Below, one piece after another: positions 1 to 10,900 of a stretch of DNA of 46,091 bases; position 1 is the first letter of the stretch; each line of letters opens with the position of its first letter. The position numbers and the translations under genes are program-made. Under the pieces are notes generated by a model. The model did not search any database. It saw only the letters and a program-made list of their open reading frames with translations, and was not told the origin of the DNA. Origin of the DNA: Halanaerobiales bacterium (GTDB lineage Bacteria > Bacillota_F > Halanaerobiia > DY22613); assembly GCA_023128035.1 (NCBI GenBank), contig JAGMES010000024.1:1-46091 (forward strand). The letters are read 5' to 3'.

Positions 1-257
1 TCCATAATTTCTTCATCCGTATAGTCAAAAAGATGTTTAATATACTCAAGAGATAAGAGTATGTTTACAGGAAAATTAGGGCGTCCATTATCAAGACAGT
101 ATAAAACTGAAAAGATACTCTCATCTATTTGGCAGAAAATATGTTCATAAAAAACAGGGGTCCATGATTTCAGTAGTTTTTTGACTATACCTGAGTTCAT
201 TGAATTTAAACTGTTGAATAGTTCTGAAGAGGGGGTTTTTGCAGTGGAATCAAACTT
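1..257 (-). mobile_element. Transposase fragment, IS1182-like, runs off left edge
   Basis: On the minus strand an open frame enters from the left edge of the window. It reads with residues such as LLKSWTPVFYEHIFCQIDE, then VLYCLDNGRPNFPVN and LEYIKHLFDYTDEEIM. From memory this is the N-terminal part of DDE transposases of the IS1182 type, where FYExxFCxIDExxFxVLY and GRPNxPVN recur. Only the first 70-85 residues lie in the window. An ATG at position 200 is the first in-frame methionine, but no ribosome-binding site precedes it, and coding-like sequence continues upstream to about 257, into a large hairpin. The natural N-terminus may therefore be lost or the start may be non-standard. Family call moderately sure; intactness unknown because the rest is outside the window. 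Confidence 0.65.
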
Positions 258-291
258 AAGATGTAATAACTACGTATTACATCTTAAGTTT
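252..291. repeat. Perfect inverted repeat, 17-bp arms, loop ACTACG
   Basis: Arms at 252-268 and 275-291 are exact reverse complements, separated by the six bases ACTACG. The inner part, GTAATA-ACTACG-TATTAC, is almost the same as the inner part of the hairpin at 1329-1371. No T-run follows on either strand, so it is not a standard terminator. It lies next to the transposase fragment and may be an element end or a repeat of its own. Confidence 0.75.
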
Positions 292-435
292 AACAACATT
301 CAGAAGGAGATTTTGCCCCTTCAAGAAGTGGACTCCCACCGAAGGGTAATTCCAACAAGATAGTTTACCCCCACTTACAGAAGTTGGGGGACATTTACGC
401 TCTCTGAAAACTCATCCGAAAATATTATTAAATTT
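292..435. other. Intergenic stretch with a C-run/G-run hairpin
   Basis: No gene is visible. Positions 368-390 hold an imperfect hairpin (CCCCCACTT, short loop, AAGTTGGGGG, with a one-base bulge). Such hairpins occur near the ends of some insertion sequences, but no target-site duplication or second end could be seen. Confidence 0.3.
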
Positions 436-1308
436 TTAAACCCTAAAAATTGAAATTGCTCGCTTGACCGAATTGGAAAAATTATAATTTACTAACTCTC
501 CAATATTTTGTATTTCGTTTATTTCTACTCCCTCATCACAGAGTTGCTCTAATACTATTTTTAATTTTTGATTATATAGAGGTTTTTCAATTCTGCTGGC
601 AATTTTTTCTCCATGCCTAATTTGATATATTTTTATTACTCTCTCCCAGAGTTTTTCAGCTTTTCGCCTATCCTCTTCGATTTGCTTAAACCGTTCTTCT
701 TTTTTCTTTTTTTCTTGCTCTATTTTTAATCTAGCTTCTTCTGCTCCTAACTTAAATAAAAATTTAGGATGACTATTTAATACATTTTGTTGGACTTTGG
801 AAGGAAAAGTAAAAACAATAAAATCTGCCAAAATATCCTCGTCGCTAATCACACCAGTTATTTCATCAGCATTTTCTATACTATAAAGAATTTCCATATC
901 TAAAGTCACTAACCATTCTTGCAAAAGAGGATTCTGTTCTTTAATAAGGTCAGATACAGCATCAAATAAAAGCTCATGCAACCAGTTCATAGTAATATCT
1001 TCTAACTCATATTCATATCTATCATGAAAAAAACCACATCCACGCTCATAACTCGCACTACTATTCCCTGTATATTCGTTTTCTATAAACTCAGCAAAAG
1101 TTTCATATTCATCCAAATCAAACTTTTTTCCAGTACTAACTAACCTTCCAGAACAATCCCACTCAGGGTCATAACTATGATCAACAATATATTTTTCTTT
1201 AGTTAGGATAATAGTAGAAAACCATTCTGCAATCATGTGGATATAATCATCTTTACTTTTTTCATAAAACTGCCTAATTCTCTCTTCTAATAAATTTTCT
1301 AAGGTCAA
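436..1308 (-). CDS. Hypothetical protein, 290 aa, with charged helical segment
   Basis: I do not recognise this protein. It starts with TTG at 1308, chosen because AGAGGAGG stands 7 nt upstream; no ATG lies close by in frame. There is no signal peptide or membrane segment. The N-terminal half is acidic and aromatic-rich (for example WLHELLFDAVSDLIKEQNP). Residues about 195-225 form a strongly charged Lys/Glu helix (EQEKKKKEERFKQIEEDRR) that should be a short coiled coil. The last 70 residues are basic. It stands alone between two hairpins with the same loop motif, so it may be a cargo gene of a mobile unit; that is inference from position only. Confidence 0.6.
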   Translation of the reverse strand: MTLENLLEERIRQFYEKSKDDYIHMIAEWFSTIILTKEKYIVDHSYDPEWDCSGRLVSTGKKFDLDEYETFAEFIENEYTGNSSASYERGCGFFHDRYEYELEDITMNWLHELLFDAVSDLIKEQNPLLQEWLVTLDMEILYSIENADEITGVISDEDILADFIVFTFPSKVQQNVLNSHPKFLFKLGAEEARLKIEQEKKKKEERFKQIEEDRRKAEKLWERVIKIYQIRHGEKIASRIEKPLYNQKLKIVLEQLCDEGVEINEIQNIGELVNYNFSNSVKRAISIFRV

Positions 1309-1328
1309 AGTAGTACCTCCTCTTTTGA

Positions 1329-1371
1329 ATTAAAGTCGAGGTAATAACTACGTTATTACCTCGACTTTAAT
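1329..1371. repeat. Perfect inverted repeat, 19-bp arms, loop CTACG
   Basis: Arms at 1329-1347 and 1353-1371 are exact reverse complements around CTACG. The core GTAATAACTACGTTATTAC repeats the core of the hairpin at 252-291. It ends about 9 nt before the ribosome-binding site of the 290-residue gene, so a transcript coming from upstream would carry it in the 5' leader. It also contains the stop of the GNAT fragment at 1356-1358. Confidence 0.8.
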
Positions 1372-1553
1372 CTCTTACTTAATAACACACTCCGATAATT
1401 GGTAACTTCCCAATCGACATATTCAATAATCCTATACTCAAGCTTTTTATAAAAATTAATTAAGTGAGTGGCACCTTCTGATGTATCGAGAGCAAGTTCT
1501 TCATCTCCGTTAGTTAAGGCGATTTCACATAACTCTTTTATAATTATAACAGT
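1356..1553 (-). pseudogene. GNAT acetyltransferase, C-terminal fragment
   Basis: The minus-strand frame reads ELCEIALTNGDEELALDTSE, then GATHLINFYKKLEYRIIEYV, then DWEVTNYRSVLLSKRL. This is the typical end of a GNAT-family N-acetyltransferase: the last strand-helix-strand, with the acetyl-CoA-proximal NFYKKLEYR helix and the closing Y-x-S-x-x-x-x-K-x-L. A TAA near 1556 cuts it on the upstream side and no start codon is available, so only about 65 residues of a usual 150-180 remain. It is a remnant, probably not expressed. Confidence 0.7.
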
Positions 1554-1580
1554 TTATAGCTGAAATTTCCATTAATATAT

Positions 1581-1903
1581 TTACAAAAATACATTAAATC
1601 CCCCTATTTCAGAAGATAGTCCTTCTTTTTCTAGTCTTTGTAGCACTTTACATACCCCAATAATACTTGTATTCGAGTTAAGATCTATAAGTATTCGCTC
1701 TACTTTATCCCAGTTTATTTGTTTTACACCAAAAATACTTTTTCTGGAGATCTCTTTATCTGAGATATCAACTTTGCTATGAAAGATTCTATTACTATAC
1801 AAATTAGTAGTATATACAATACAAAAGATATTCCATAAGCTATAGTAATTAACGTTGATATTACTTTGTCACGAAAACGAATCTTAGTTGTCATTTTATC
1901 CAT
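1581..1903 (-). pseudogene. Small membrane protein, frameshifted
   Basis: Two overlapping minus-strand frames join into one sensible protein. The first frame, from 1894 or just upstream, starts MTTKIRFRDKVIST and contains one membrane helix (TIAYGISFVLYILLICIVI). The second frame, from about 1800, carries HSKVDISDKEISRKSIFGVK and INWDKVERILID, a pattern of bacterial PH-like (bPH) domains that follow a membrane helix. The change of frame falls near 1795-1805, around TGTATAGTAATAGA. A GGTGATGG motif precedes the ATG. Either the reading frame is broken by one indel or a programmed shift is used; decay is more likely because it sits beside another fragment. The bPH assignment is tentative. Confidence 0.45.
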
Positions 1904-1910
1904 CACCACA

Positions 1911-1943
1911 AAAAAAATAGACTAACCCCTCCCAAAGGTTAGC
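1911..1943 (-). terminator. Rho-independent terminator of the megasynthase operon
   Basis: On the minus strand GGCTAACC, a short loop and GGTTAGTC form an 8-bp stem (one G-U pair) followed by TATTTTTTTT. It begins about 13 nt after the stop codon of the last synthetase gene. This marks the natural 3' end of the operon. Confidence 0.8.
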
Positions 1944-1956
1944 CTGTTCATCATCA

Positions 1957-4900
1957 TCAAAACTCCTCTTCCAAATCATCATTAAAGCTCATCAAAAACT
2001 CCTGTTTCCTCTCTTTTGAAACACCTTCAATGTCAGCTATCTTAATCTCAAAATTATTCGTCACTTCCTCAGCGATCTTTATAAACCGTTCTGAAAGCTT
2101 TTGAATAGTTTCTTTCTTAAATAACTGTGTTCGATACCTAAAGATTAAATTAATAATATTATCATTTTTCTGTCCGTAAAGCGTGATATCATATTTTGCT
2201 CCAGTATTTTCAAACTGATATGGAGTAAATTTTAAATCCTTCATCTCATCTTCTACCTGATCAATATTTAGATATACAAACATAACATCATATAACGGGC
2301 TTCTACTCAAATCAGGCTTTATATCAAGGGCATTCAAAAGCATTTCATACTGATACTCCTGATTATCATATGCCATCAATGTATTTTGCTTTACTTCGTT
2401 TACAAATTCAATAAATGTTTTATCTTTCTGCGGATAATTTCTCATAGCCAAAGTATTTATGAAAACTCCAATGATCTCCTTCAGATCTTCATGAACCCTT
2501 CCGGCAATTGGTGTACCGATTACCACATCTTCTGCATTTGCGTACTTTAATAGGAAGATATTATATATCGCGAGAAGTACCATATATGTAGTAGCTCCTA
2601 ATTTTGCTGCTAACTCTTCTAGTTTTTCTGTGATCTCTTGGTTTAAGTTAAAATATACAGCGTCTCCTTCAAAAGTTGGTACTGATGGTCTTTGATAATC
2701 TGTTGGTAACGTTAATGGAGGAACGGGTTTTGCAAAAGTTTTTAACCAATATTCTTCCTGATTTTTGATAAATCCAATTTCCTGTTGATCTTTTTGCCAG
2801 ATAGCATAATCTTTATACTGTATCCGTAAATCAGTCAGAGTTTTGCCTTGATAGAGTTTTGCAAAATCACTGACAAGAATTGTTGAAGAAACACCATCTG
2901 AAATTATATGATGCATGTCATATAATAAGATTTGTTTATCTTCTGTCTCTAATAGACCGACTCTAAATAAAGGTGCTTCAGCAAGATTAAATGGTTTAAT
3001 AAATTCTTTTATGATATCTTCAACTTCACTTTCTTTAGCCTTTAAATATTGAACTTCGACATCCAGATCTTGATGAATGATTTGTACTGGCTGACCATGA
3101 AGGAATTTAAAAGATGTTCTCAAAGATTCGTGTCTTCGAGCCAATTTTTTAATCGTTTCCGCAAAACGTTCTTTTTCTAACTTACCATTTACTATATATA
3201 CTCCAGACATATTGTAGGCAATTGTTTGATCTACCTTTTGATTAAAGATAAATAGGCTTTTCTGCATAGAAGATAACGGATAATATTCTCTTTCTTCAAC
3301 TTTTGGGATATTGTAATATTGTTTGCCTTCTTCTAAGCTACATGCTGCCTTTGAGATGTATTCTGACATTTGTTCGATAGTTGGTTTTAAGAAGATCTCT
3401 TGAAGCGGCATTTCGACACTAAATTCTTTATGAACCTTTGTCATCAGAGTTGTAGCCCTCAAAGAATGACCGCCCAGATCGAAGAAATTGTCGCGAATTC
3501 CAATCTTTTCAACACCTAATATAGTTCTCCATAGTTCAACTAATCGTTCTTCAATTTCATTCGTTGGTGGTAAATAATCTGTTCCAATGTAAACATCTTC
3601 ATCTGGTTTAGGGAGTGCGCTTCGATTAACTTTTCCGTTATGTGTAAGAGGCATTTTATCTAAGGTAATAATATAAGATGGTACCATGTAATGCGGAAGT
3701 TCTTCTGATAAAAATGCTCTTAATTCCTGGTAGGATATCTCTGAATTAGAAACAATATATGCTGCAATATATTTATCTCCATTCTCTGTTTTTCTGACAG
3801 TTACAACAGCTTCTTTAACCAATGGATAATCTACTAGCTTGTTTTCAATCTCTCCTAATTCTATTCTGAATCCTCTAATTTTAACCTGATCATCAACCCT
3901 ACCTAGACAATCAAGAGTACCATCAGATAACCACCTTGCTAAATCGCCTGTTCGATATAGAATTTCGCCTTCAGCAAATGGGTTAGGGATAAATTTTTCT
4001 TTTGTTAAGTCCGAGTCATTAAGATATCCTCTAGCTACTCCATCTCCGCCTACACATAATTCTCCGATTATTCCTATTGGAAGTAGTTTGTTATATTTGT
4101 CTACTACATAGGCTGTCGAGTTAGTAATCGGCCTTCCAATTGGAATACGTTCTGCATAATCTTCTTTAATCAACAAAGTAGTAGAAAATGTTGTATTCTC
4201 TGTTGGACCATATCCATTCAAAATATTTAATTTCGGAAATTTATTTCTAATACGGCTTATGTGAATTGGAGATAAAGCTTCTCCACCCACAAGAAGATAT
4301 TTCAATTCAGCAAAGACATCTATATTCGTCTCAGAGATCTGATTTGCTAGAGCAGTAGTTGAAAATATAGTGGATATCTTGGATTGTTTAAAAATTCTCT
4401 CTAACTTTTCAAAATCTAATACAATATCTTTGCTAATAATGTGTAACTCTACACCATTTAATAATGCTCCCCAGATCTCAAAAGTTGAGGCGTCAAATTC
4501 TAACACACCCATCTGTGCAACTCGATCATCTTTAGTTAAATCAAAATAGTTTGTGTTCTTAACCAATCTGATTACATTTCTATGAGTAACCATAACCCCC
4601 TTAGGTCTTCCAGTAGTTCCAGAAGTATAGATGATATAGGCTAAATCAGAAGGGTTATTTATATTTTGAAGGATTGAATTATCTAAAGTTAAATTCATTA
4701 TATCTTCTATTACTAGAATTTCTTTTGCTTGTAGTAGGTCTTTATTTTCTACAAACAAATTATTCTGAACAAGCACTAATTTGGATTGACTGTCCTCGAG
4801 AATATATTTCTTTCTTGCTTCAGGATATTTTGAATCAACTGATAAATACGCACCACCTGCCTTTAGAATGGCTAGAATACATACAAATACCTGAGAAGTG

Positions 4901-7900
4901 CGCTTCGCTATGATCGTGACGATATCATCTCGATTTACACCTTTTTCTCTTAAAATTCTTGCTATTTGGTTTGCTTTTTTATTTAGCTCTAAATATGTTA
5001 GTTGTTGCTCGCCAAAAACTAAGGCAAGCTGATTTGGATTAGCCTGTACATTTTCTTCAAATAATTCTTGAATTGTCTTATCTTTTGGATATTCTTGTGT
5101 TGTTGCATTAAATTCATCTAAAATCTGTTGTTTCTCAGCCTCAGATATAATCTCAATATCAGAGATTTTCACTTGAGGATTTTGTAAAATAGCAACCACG
5201 ATTCTCTTAAAATAATTAATGAACTGCTCTATTCTCTCTTGATTAAAGAGTTTTGTACAATACTCCATAGTAAAGTTGAGTCTATCGCCTATTTCTACTC
5301 CTAAAAGACTTAGATCAAATTTAGATATCTTCTTCTCCTGTTTATATGGTTTAAGTTTTAGTCCAGGAACAACTACTTCAGGCATATCCATATTTTGCAA
5401 TGTAAAGATCACATCAAAAAGCGGATTGCGACTGAGATCTCTTGTTAAATCAAGTTTTTCGATTAGGTCTTCTAATTGATAGTCTTGATTCTCAAATACT
5501 TTTATCGTTTTTTCCTTTACTTCTTTTAAATAATCAGCAAATCTCTTTTCACCTTGAGGAGAAGTTTTAATTGCCAAGGTATTTACAAACATCCCAATCA
5601 TTCCTTCTAAATCTGGATGACTTCGGCCTGCTACAGGTGTTCCAACTATTATCTCTTCTTGACTGCTTATTTTAGCAAGGAATATGTTCCATATTGCTAA
5701 TAATGTCATATATGTGGTTACATTTTCGGTAAGTGATAATTCTTTTATTCCCTGATCTTCAATATCAAAAATGCAATGGCTTCCTTCAAAGCTCTTAATA
5801 GCTGGTCTCTTATAGCTAGTAGGAAGATTCAGTGATAACACTTCACCTTTTTCTGCTTCATCAGCAAATTCAGTTAACCAAAAACTTTCCAGTCGCTGAA
5901 TCTCTTCGATTCCACTTTTTCTAAATTGCCATTCAGCATAATCTTTGTATTGAAGTGATAAATTTGGTAAGTCATCTCCAGAATACAATGCCATAAATTC
6001 TTTGACAAAAATACTCATAGAGGTACCATCTGAGATTATATGATGCATATCTAGAATCAGTAAATGTTTTGAGTTACTTAATTTTACTAAACACACTCTA
6101 AATAATGGAGCGATTTTTAAATTGAAAGGACGAATAAAGGATTCTACAATTTTCGAATCTTCTATTTCTGTTTCAGTAGACACATGACATTCAATATTAA
6201 AATCTACTTTGTCATGAATCTTTTGTACTGGATTTCCTTCTATAATCTCAAAAGATGTTCGTAAACTTTCATGTCTAGTTATCAATTTCATGAAGGTTTC
6301 TTGAAGTTTATTTTTATCAATATCGCCTTCTAAGATTGTTACTGCTGAAATGTTATAACCAATACGTGAAAATTCATTCTCACTGCTCATCTGTTGCAAA
6401 ATATACATTCTCTTCTGAGCTGAAGATAAGGGATAAAATTCTTTAATCTCTGCTTTTTCTATTGATAAATAGTTCACGTTTTCAGCCTCAGCAATATATT
6501 CAGCTAATCCATTGATTGTTGGTCTTTTAAAAAACTCTGCTAATGGCATTTTCACATTCAACTCTTTATAAATCTGTGTTATCACCTGAGTTGCCTTTAG
6601 AGAATGCCCACCTAACTCAAAGAAGTTATGATAAACTCCGATCTTCTCTTCTGCAATGTCTAACACTTCTGACCAAATTTTTGTTAGATTCTTTTCTAGC
6701 TCATTTGTTGGCGCAATATATTCTACTCCTGAGTTTATAAAATCTACTTCAGGCAAAGCTTTTCTATCTACCTTACCCGAACTGGTTAAAGGCAGTTCAT
6801 TTAGCATAACAAAATGAGAAGGAATCATGTAATCAGGTAATTCTATTGCCAGATATTCTCGTACTTCGGCTACATTAATTTCATTTTCTGAAACAATATA
6901 TGCACATAAATATTTGTTTCCATTCTTAGCCTCTCTTACCAGCACTACTACTTTTTTTACATCTGGATGATTTAAGAGTTTATCTTCAATCTCTCCTGAT
7001 TCGATCCGATATCCTCGTACTTTCACCTGAAAATCTCTTCTGCCAATAAATTCTATGCTTCCATCAGGCAAACGTCTTCCTAAATCACCAGTACGATAAA
7101 CTCTACCATCATTAGTCTTCGGGTCTGTTACAAATACTTCATTGGTTTTTGCTGGGTTATTTAAATAACCCAAAGCTAAATGCTCACTCTTAAATACAAG
7201 TTCTCCGATCCCAAATACTCGGGCTTCTTGACTACTTTCATCAAGTAGATAGACTTCGGTTTCATCCACTGGAAAACCAACTGGTACTGTTTTACTTCCA
7301 AGGTCTTTTTGTTTATCAATAAAATATTGAAGCGTAACCGTAGATTCTGTAGGGCCTAAGCCATTGATAAACAAACAATTGTCTGAAAAATGTTCCTTAT
7401 ATTTTTCCACATCTCGTCTATTGACTACTTCTCCACCTAAGACTATCAAACGAAGGTCTGACAACTCTTCCTCCCCAGTAAGCTCATCTATAAAATATCT
7501 ATAGACAGTTGGAATGGAGTGATAGATTGTTATCTTTTCATCCTGTAGCCATTTTGCAAAAGATGATAGAACTCCGTCTTTTAGATTGTATGGATATAAT
7601 GTAGCACCGTTTAATAATGCTCCATAAATATCCATCACTGCAGCATCAAAACAGTAAGAAGAAAGGAGTGTTAACCTATCAATAGAATCAATGTGTAAAT
7701 TATTTGTGTAAACTTTGATGAAATGTAATACATTTTTATGGTTTTGGATGACCCCTTTAGGAGTTCCGGTCGAACCCGAAGTATATAGTATATAAGCTAG
7801 ATCATTCGGATCAATATCAATATCAATATCAATATTTAAATTTTTGTCTGAGATTGATTCAATTGCATTTATATTAATAATCGTGATATCATTTTCAACT

Positions 7901-10900
7901 TCTCTAATTAATTTTTTCGCCAAATGTATATTTGCATCATTTGTTAAGATCATCTTTGCAGCTGAATCTTTAAGCATATATGTAAGACGCTTTATTGGAT
8001 ATGTTGGGTCAAGTGGGATATAGTATTGTCCAGATTTTAGTACGCCAAAGATTCCTGCGATCATCTCTGTATCATGTTCAAATAATAAAGCTATGCCATT
8101 TGAAGTTGATTTACTTTCATCCAAAATCATACGACCTATTTGATTGGAAAGCAGATTTAATTCATTATAAGTAAGGATTCTGTTATATGTTTTCACAGCT
8201 ATTTGATCTGGATATTTTGCTACCTGTTCATTAAAGCGACCGACAATCGATTGATAATCTCCATTGAATTCTTCATATAAATTAGTAGGTTCAATCTGAT
8301 TACCTTTTATCTCAATATCTCTGAGAGCAAATATATTATATTCACTAATTTGTTTCCCAATATCGAGAGAAACCTCATTTAACAATTTCAGATATTCACC
8401 TACAATATATTCCATTGTTTCTAGCTTAAAGAGTAAATTTCTGTAACTCCAATTAATCTCAATACCGTTTTTATATTCAATTACATATAATTCTAGCTCA
8501 AATTTCCCATCCTGTAGCTTTGCTATATGATATGAATCTAAAGAATCCAGCTCTTCATTTGCACTATCAATCATGTTCAACATATTAAATAAAACAGATA
8601 TTTCAGGAAATCTCATTTTGAGATCATCTAATACCAATTCTAAAGGATAACTTTGATGCTGGAATGTTCCTTGAGTTTCTTGATCGACCCTAGACAATAA
8701 CTCTCTAAAGGATTCGTTATAATCAACCTTGGTCTTCTGTATGAGTGAATTTGTAAAATAACCAACAATATTTTGCAATGAAATATGATCTCTTCCCGCA
8801 CTGGCGATTCCAGAAACAACCTCTTGCTGACCGGAAAGATAAGATAATAATGCATTAAATCCAGAGAACATTACCATAAAGAGAGTTGTGTTGTTCTCAC
8901 TTGCTATTTTTCTTAGCCGGTCTTTGACTTCTTTATTAACTACACATCTGTACCCAGAACTTTTCTTGCTTTGCTCCAAAGTTCTCAAATTATCTTTTGG
9001 CAAATCTAGTAAAGGAAAGCCACTTTCTAGTTTCTCTTTCCAGAATTGATGGGACTTCTCTTTTATTTTTTGATTATTTAGCTGCTTATTGTGCCATACT
9101 GCAAAATCTTTGTATTGATATACTACAGGCGGAAGTTCTACTTCATTACCTCGACTATATCCTTCACAATAGTAGGAAAATTCTCTTTGCAAAATCTCCA
9201 TTGACCAACCATCAGAAATAATATGATGCATGTTAAAGATAAACTCATAAGATTCTTTATCTAATTTTAGAAGGACTGATGTAAAAAGTGGTGGTGTAGA
9301 TAGATCAAAAATGGTTTTAGCTACTTTTGCAAAAATCTCCTCTCTCTTCTGCTGTTTTTCATTAGCGCTTAATGAAGAGATATCTATTATTTCTACAGGA
9401 AGTTCAATCACATTTGTAGGCATGATAAATTGAACTAGCTCACCATTAATTGTTTTAAATCCTGTCCTAAAACTCTCGTGGCGATCCATAATCTTGATTA
9501 AAGCTTTTTTAATCCATTCCTCGTTAACTTGTGATTTAAGTGTCATTCTTCCTGGTAAATTATATGCTGGGCTTTCTGGATCAAGTTGATAAAGAATCCA
9601 GAGCCGTCTTTGATTATAAGAAATGGGATAATACTCTTTCTCCTCTACTTTTTCAAGATCGTTAAACTCATTCTTCTCGGCTACCTTGATAACTAAAACA
9701 AGTTGACGAATCGTAGGCGATCCAAAAAAGTTAGGAATGGTAATCATGACATTGATGAATTTCTGGATTTTACTGATGATCTGAAATGCACTTAAGGAAT
9801 GTCCACCCAATTCAAAGAAATTAGTATCTATTCCGATACTATCATAATCCACTCCGAGTACTTCTGACCAAATCTCTACTATTTTTTCTTCTAATTGATC
9901 TCTTGGTGCTACATAGTTTTGTTCTACATTAACATCTGGGTTTGGTAACGCTTTTCTATTAACTTTTCCATTTTGAGTTAATGGAATTTTTTCTAACTTA
10001 ACAAAATATGATGGTACCATATATTCAGGTAGATTTTGCAGTAGATGGTCTCTGAAATCAGAAATTGTGAATGCTTTATGAGAAATGTAGTAAGCCGCTA
10101 ATGAGTTATCACCATTTGTATTTTCTAGAGCATTTACGACGACCGCATCTATATCATCATGAGATAATAATATATTTTCAATCTCTCCTAACTCAATTCT
10201 AAAACCTCTAATTTTTACTTGATGATCAATTCTACCTAAAAAGTCTATTTCACCATTTGCATTCCATCTCGCCAAATCCCCTGTCCGATATAATTTTTTA
10301 CCATCTTTAATAATAAATTTTTCCTGAGTAAGTTCAGGATTATTTAGGTATCCTCGCGCAAGGCCATCACCTGCGATGCATAGTTCACCATTGACCCCTA
10401 TCGGGTTAATTTTTTGATTTTCATTAAGAATATATATTTGAGTATTCGCTATCGGAGTTCCGATATTGATTTCCCTCCAGTCTACAACTTCTTGCAAAGT
10501 GGACCATACAGTTGCCTCTGTCGGGCCATATAAGTTAAATATTCTACCATTAAAATTTTTCGTTAATGTTGTAGATAAATGCTCTGGAAAAGCTTCACCA
10601 CCAACCATTAACTCTTCTATCCCACTAAAACAGGATAAATCATCACTATTATTTATTAGCAATTTCAAACGTGAAGGAGTTAATTGTAACATATTAATAG
10701 CGTGTGTAATCAACAATTCCTGAAGAAGTTCTAAATTATTCTGCTGATCTTCACTAGCAATAACAATTTTTACTCCTTTAGCTAAAGGTACTAATGTTTC
10801 TAAAACAAAGATATCAAAAGATATCGTAGTCAATGCTAATATTGTTTTACTGGACGAGAAATCAATCTTTGAGCTGATCCCTTTGATAAAGTTAAGTACA

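Noticed and set aside
181..363. 60-codon plus-strand frame at the left end
   Set aside because: It runs antisense to the transposase fragment and through the hairpin; no ribosome-binding site.
7810..7840. Tandem ATCAAT repeats as a regulatory or CRISPR-like repeat
   Set aside because: Only about four six-base units, inside an adenylation domain linker (Ile-Asp repeats); a simple microsatellite.
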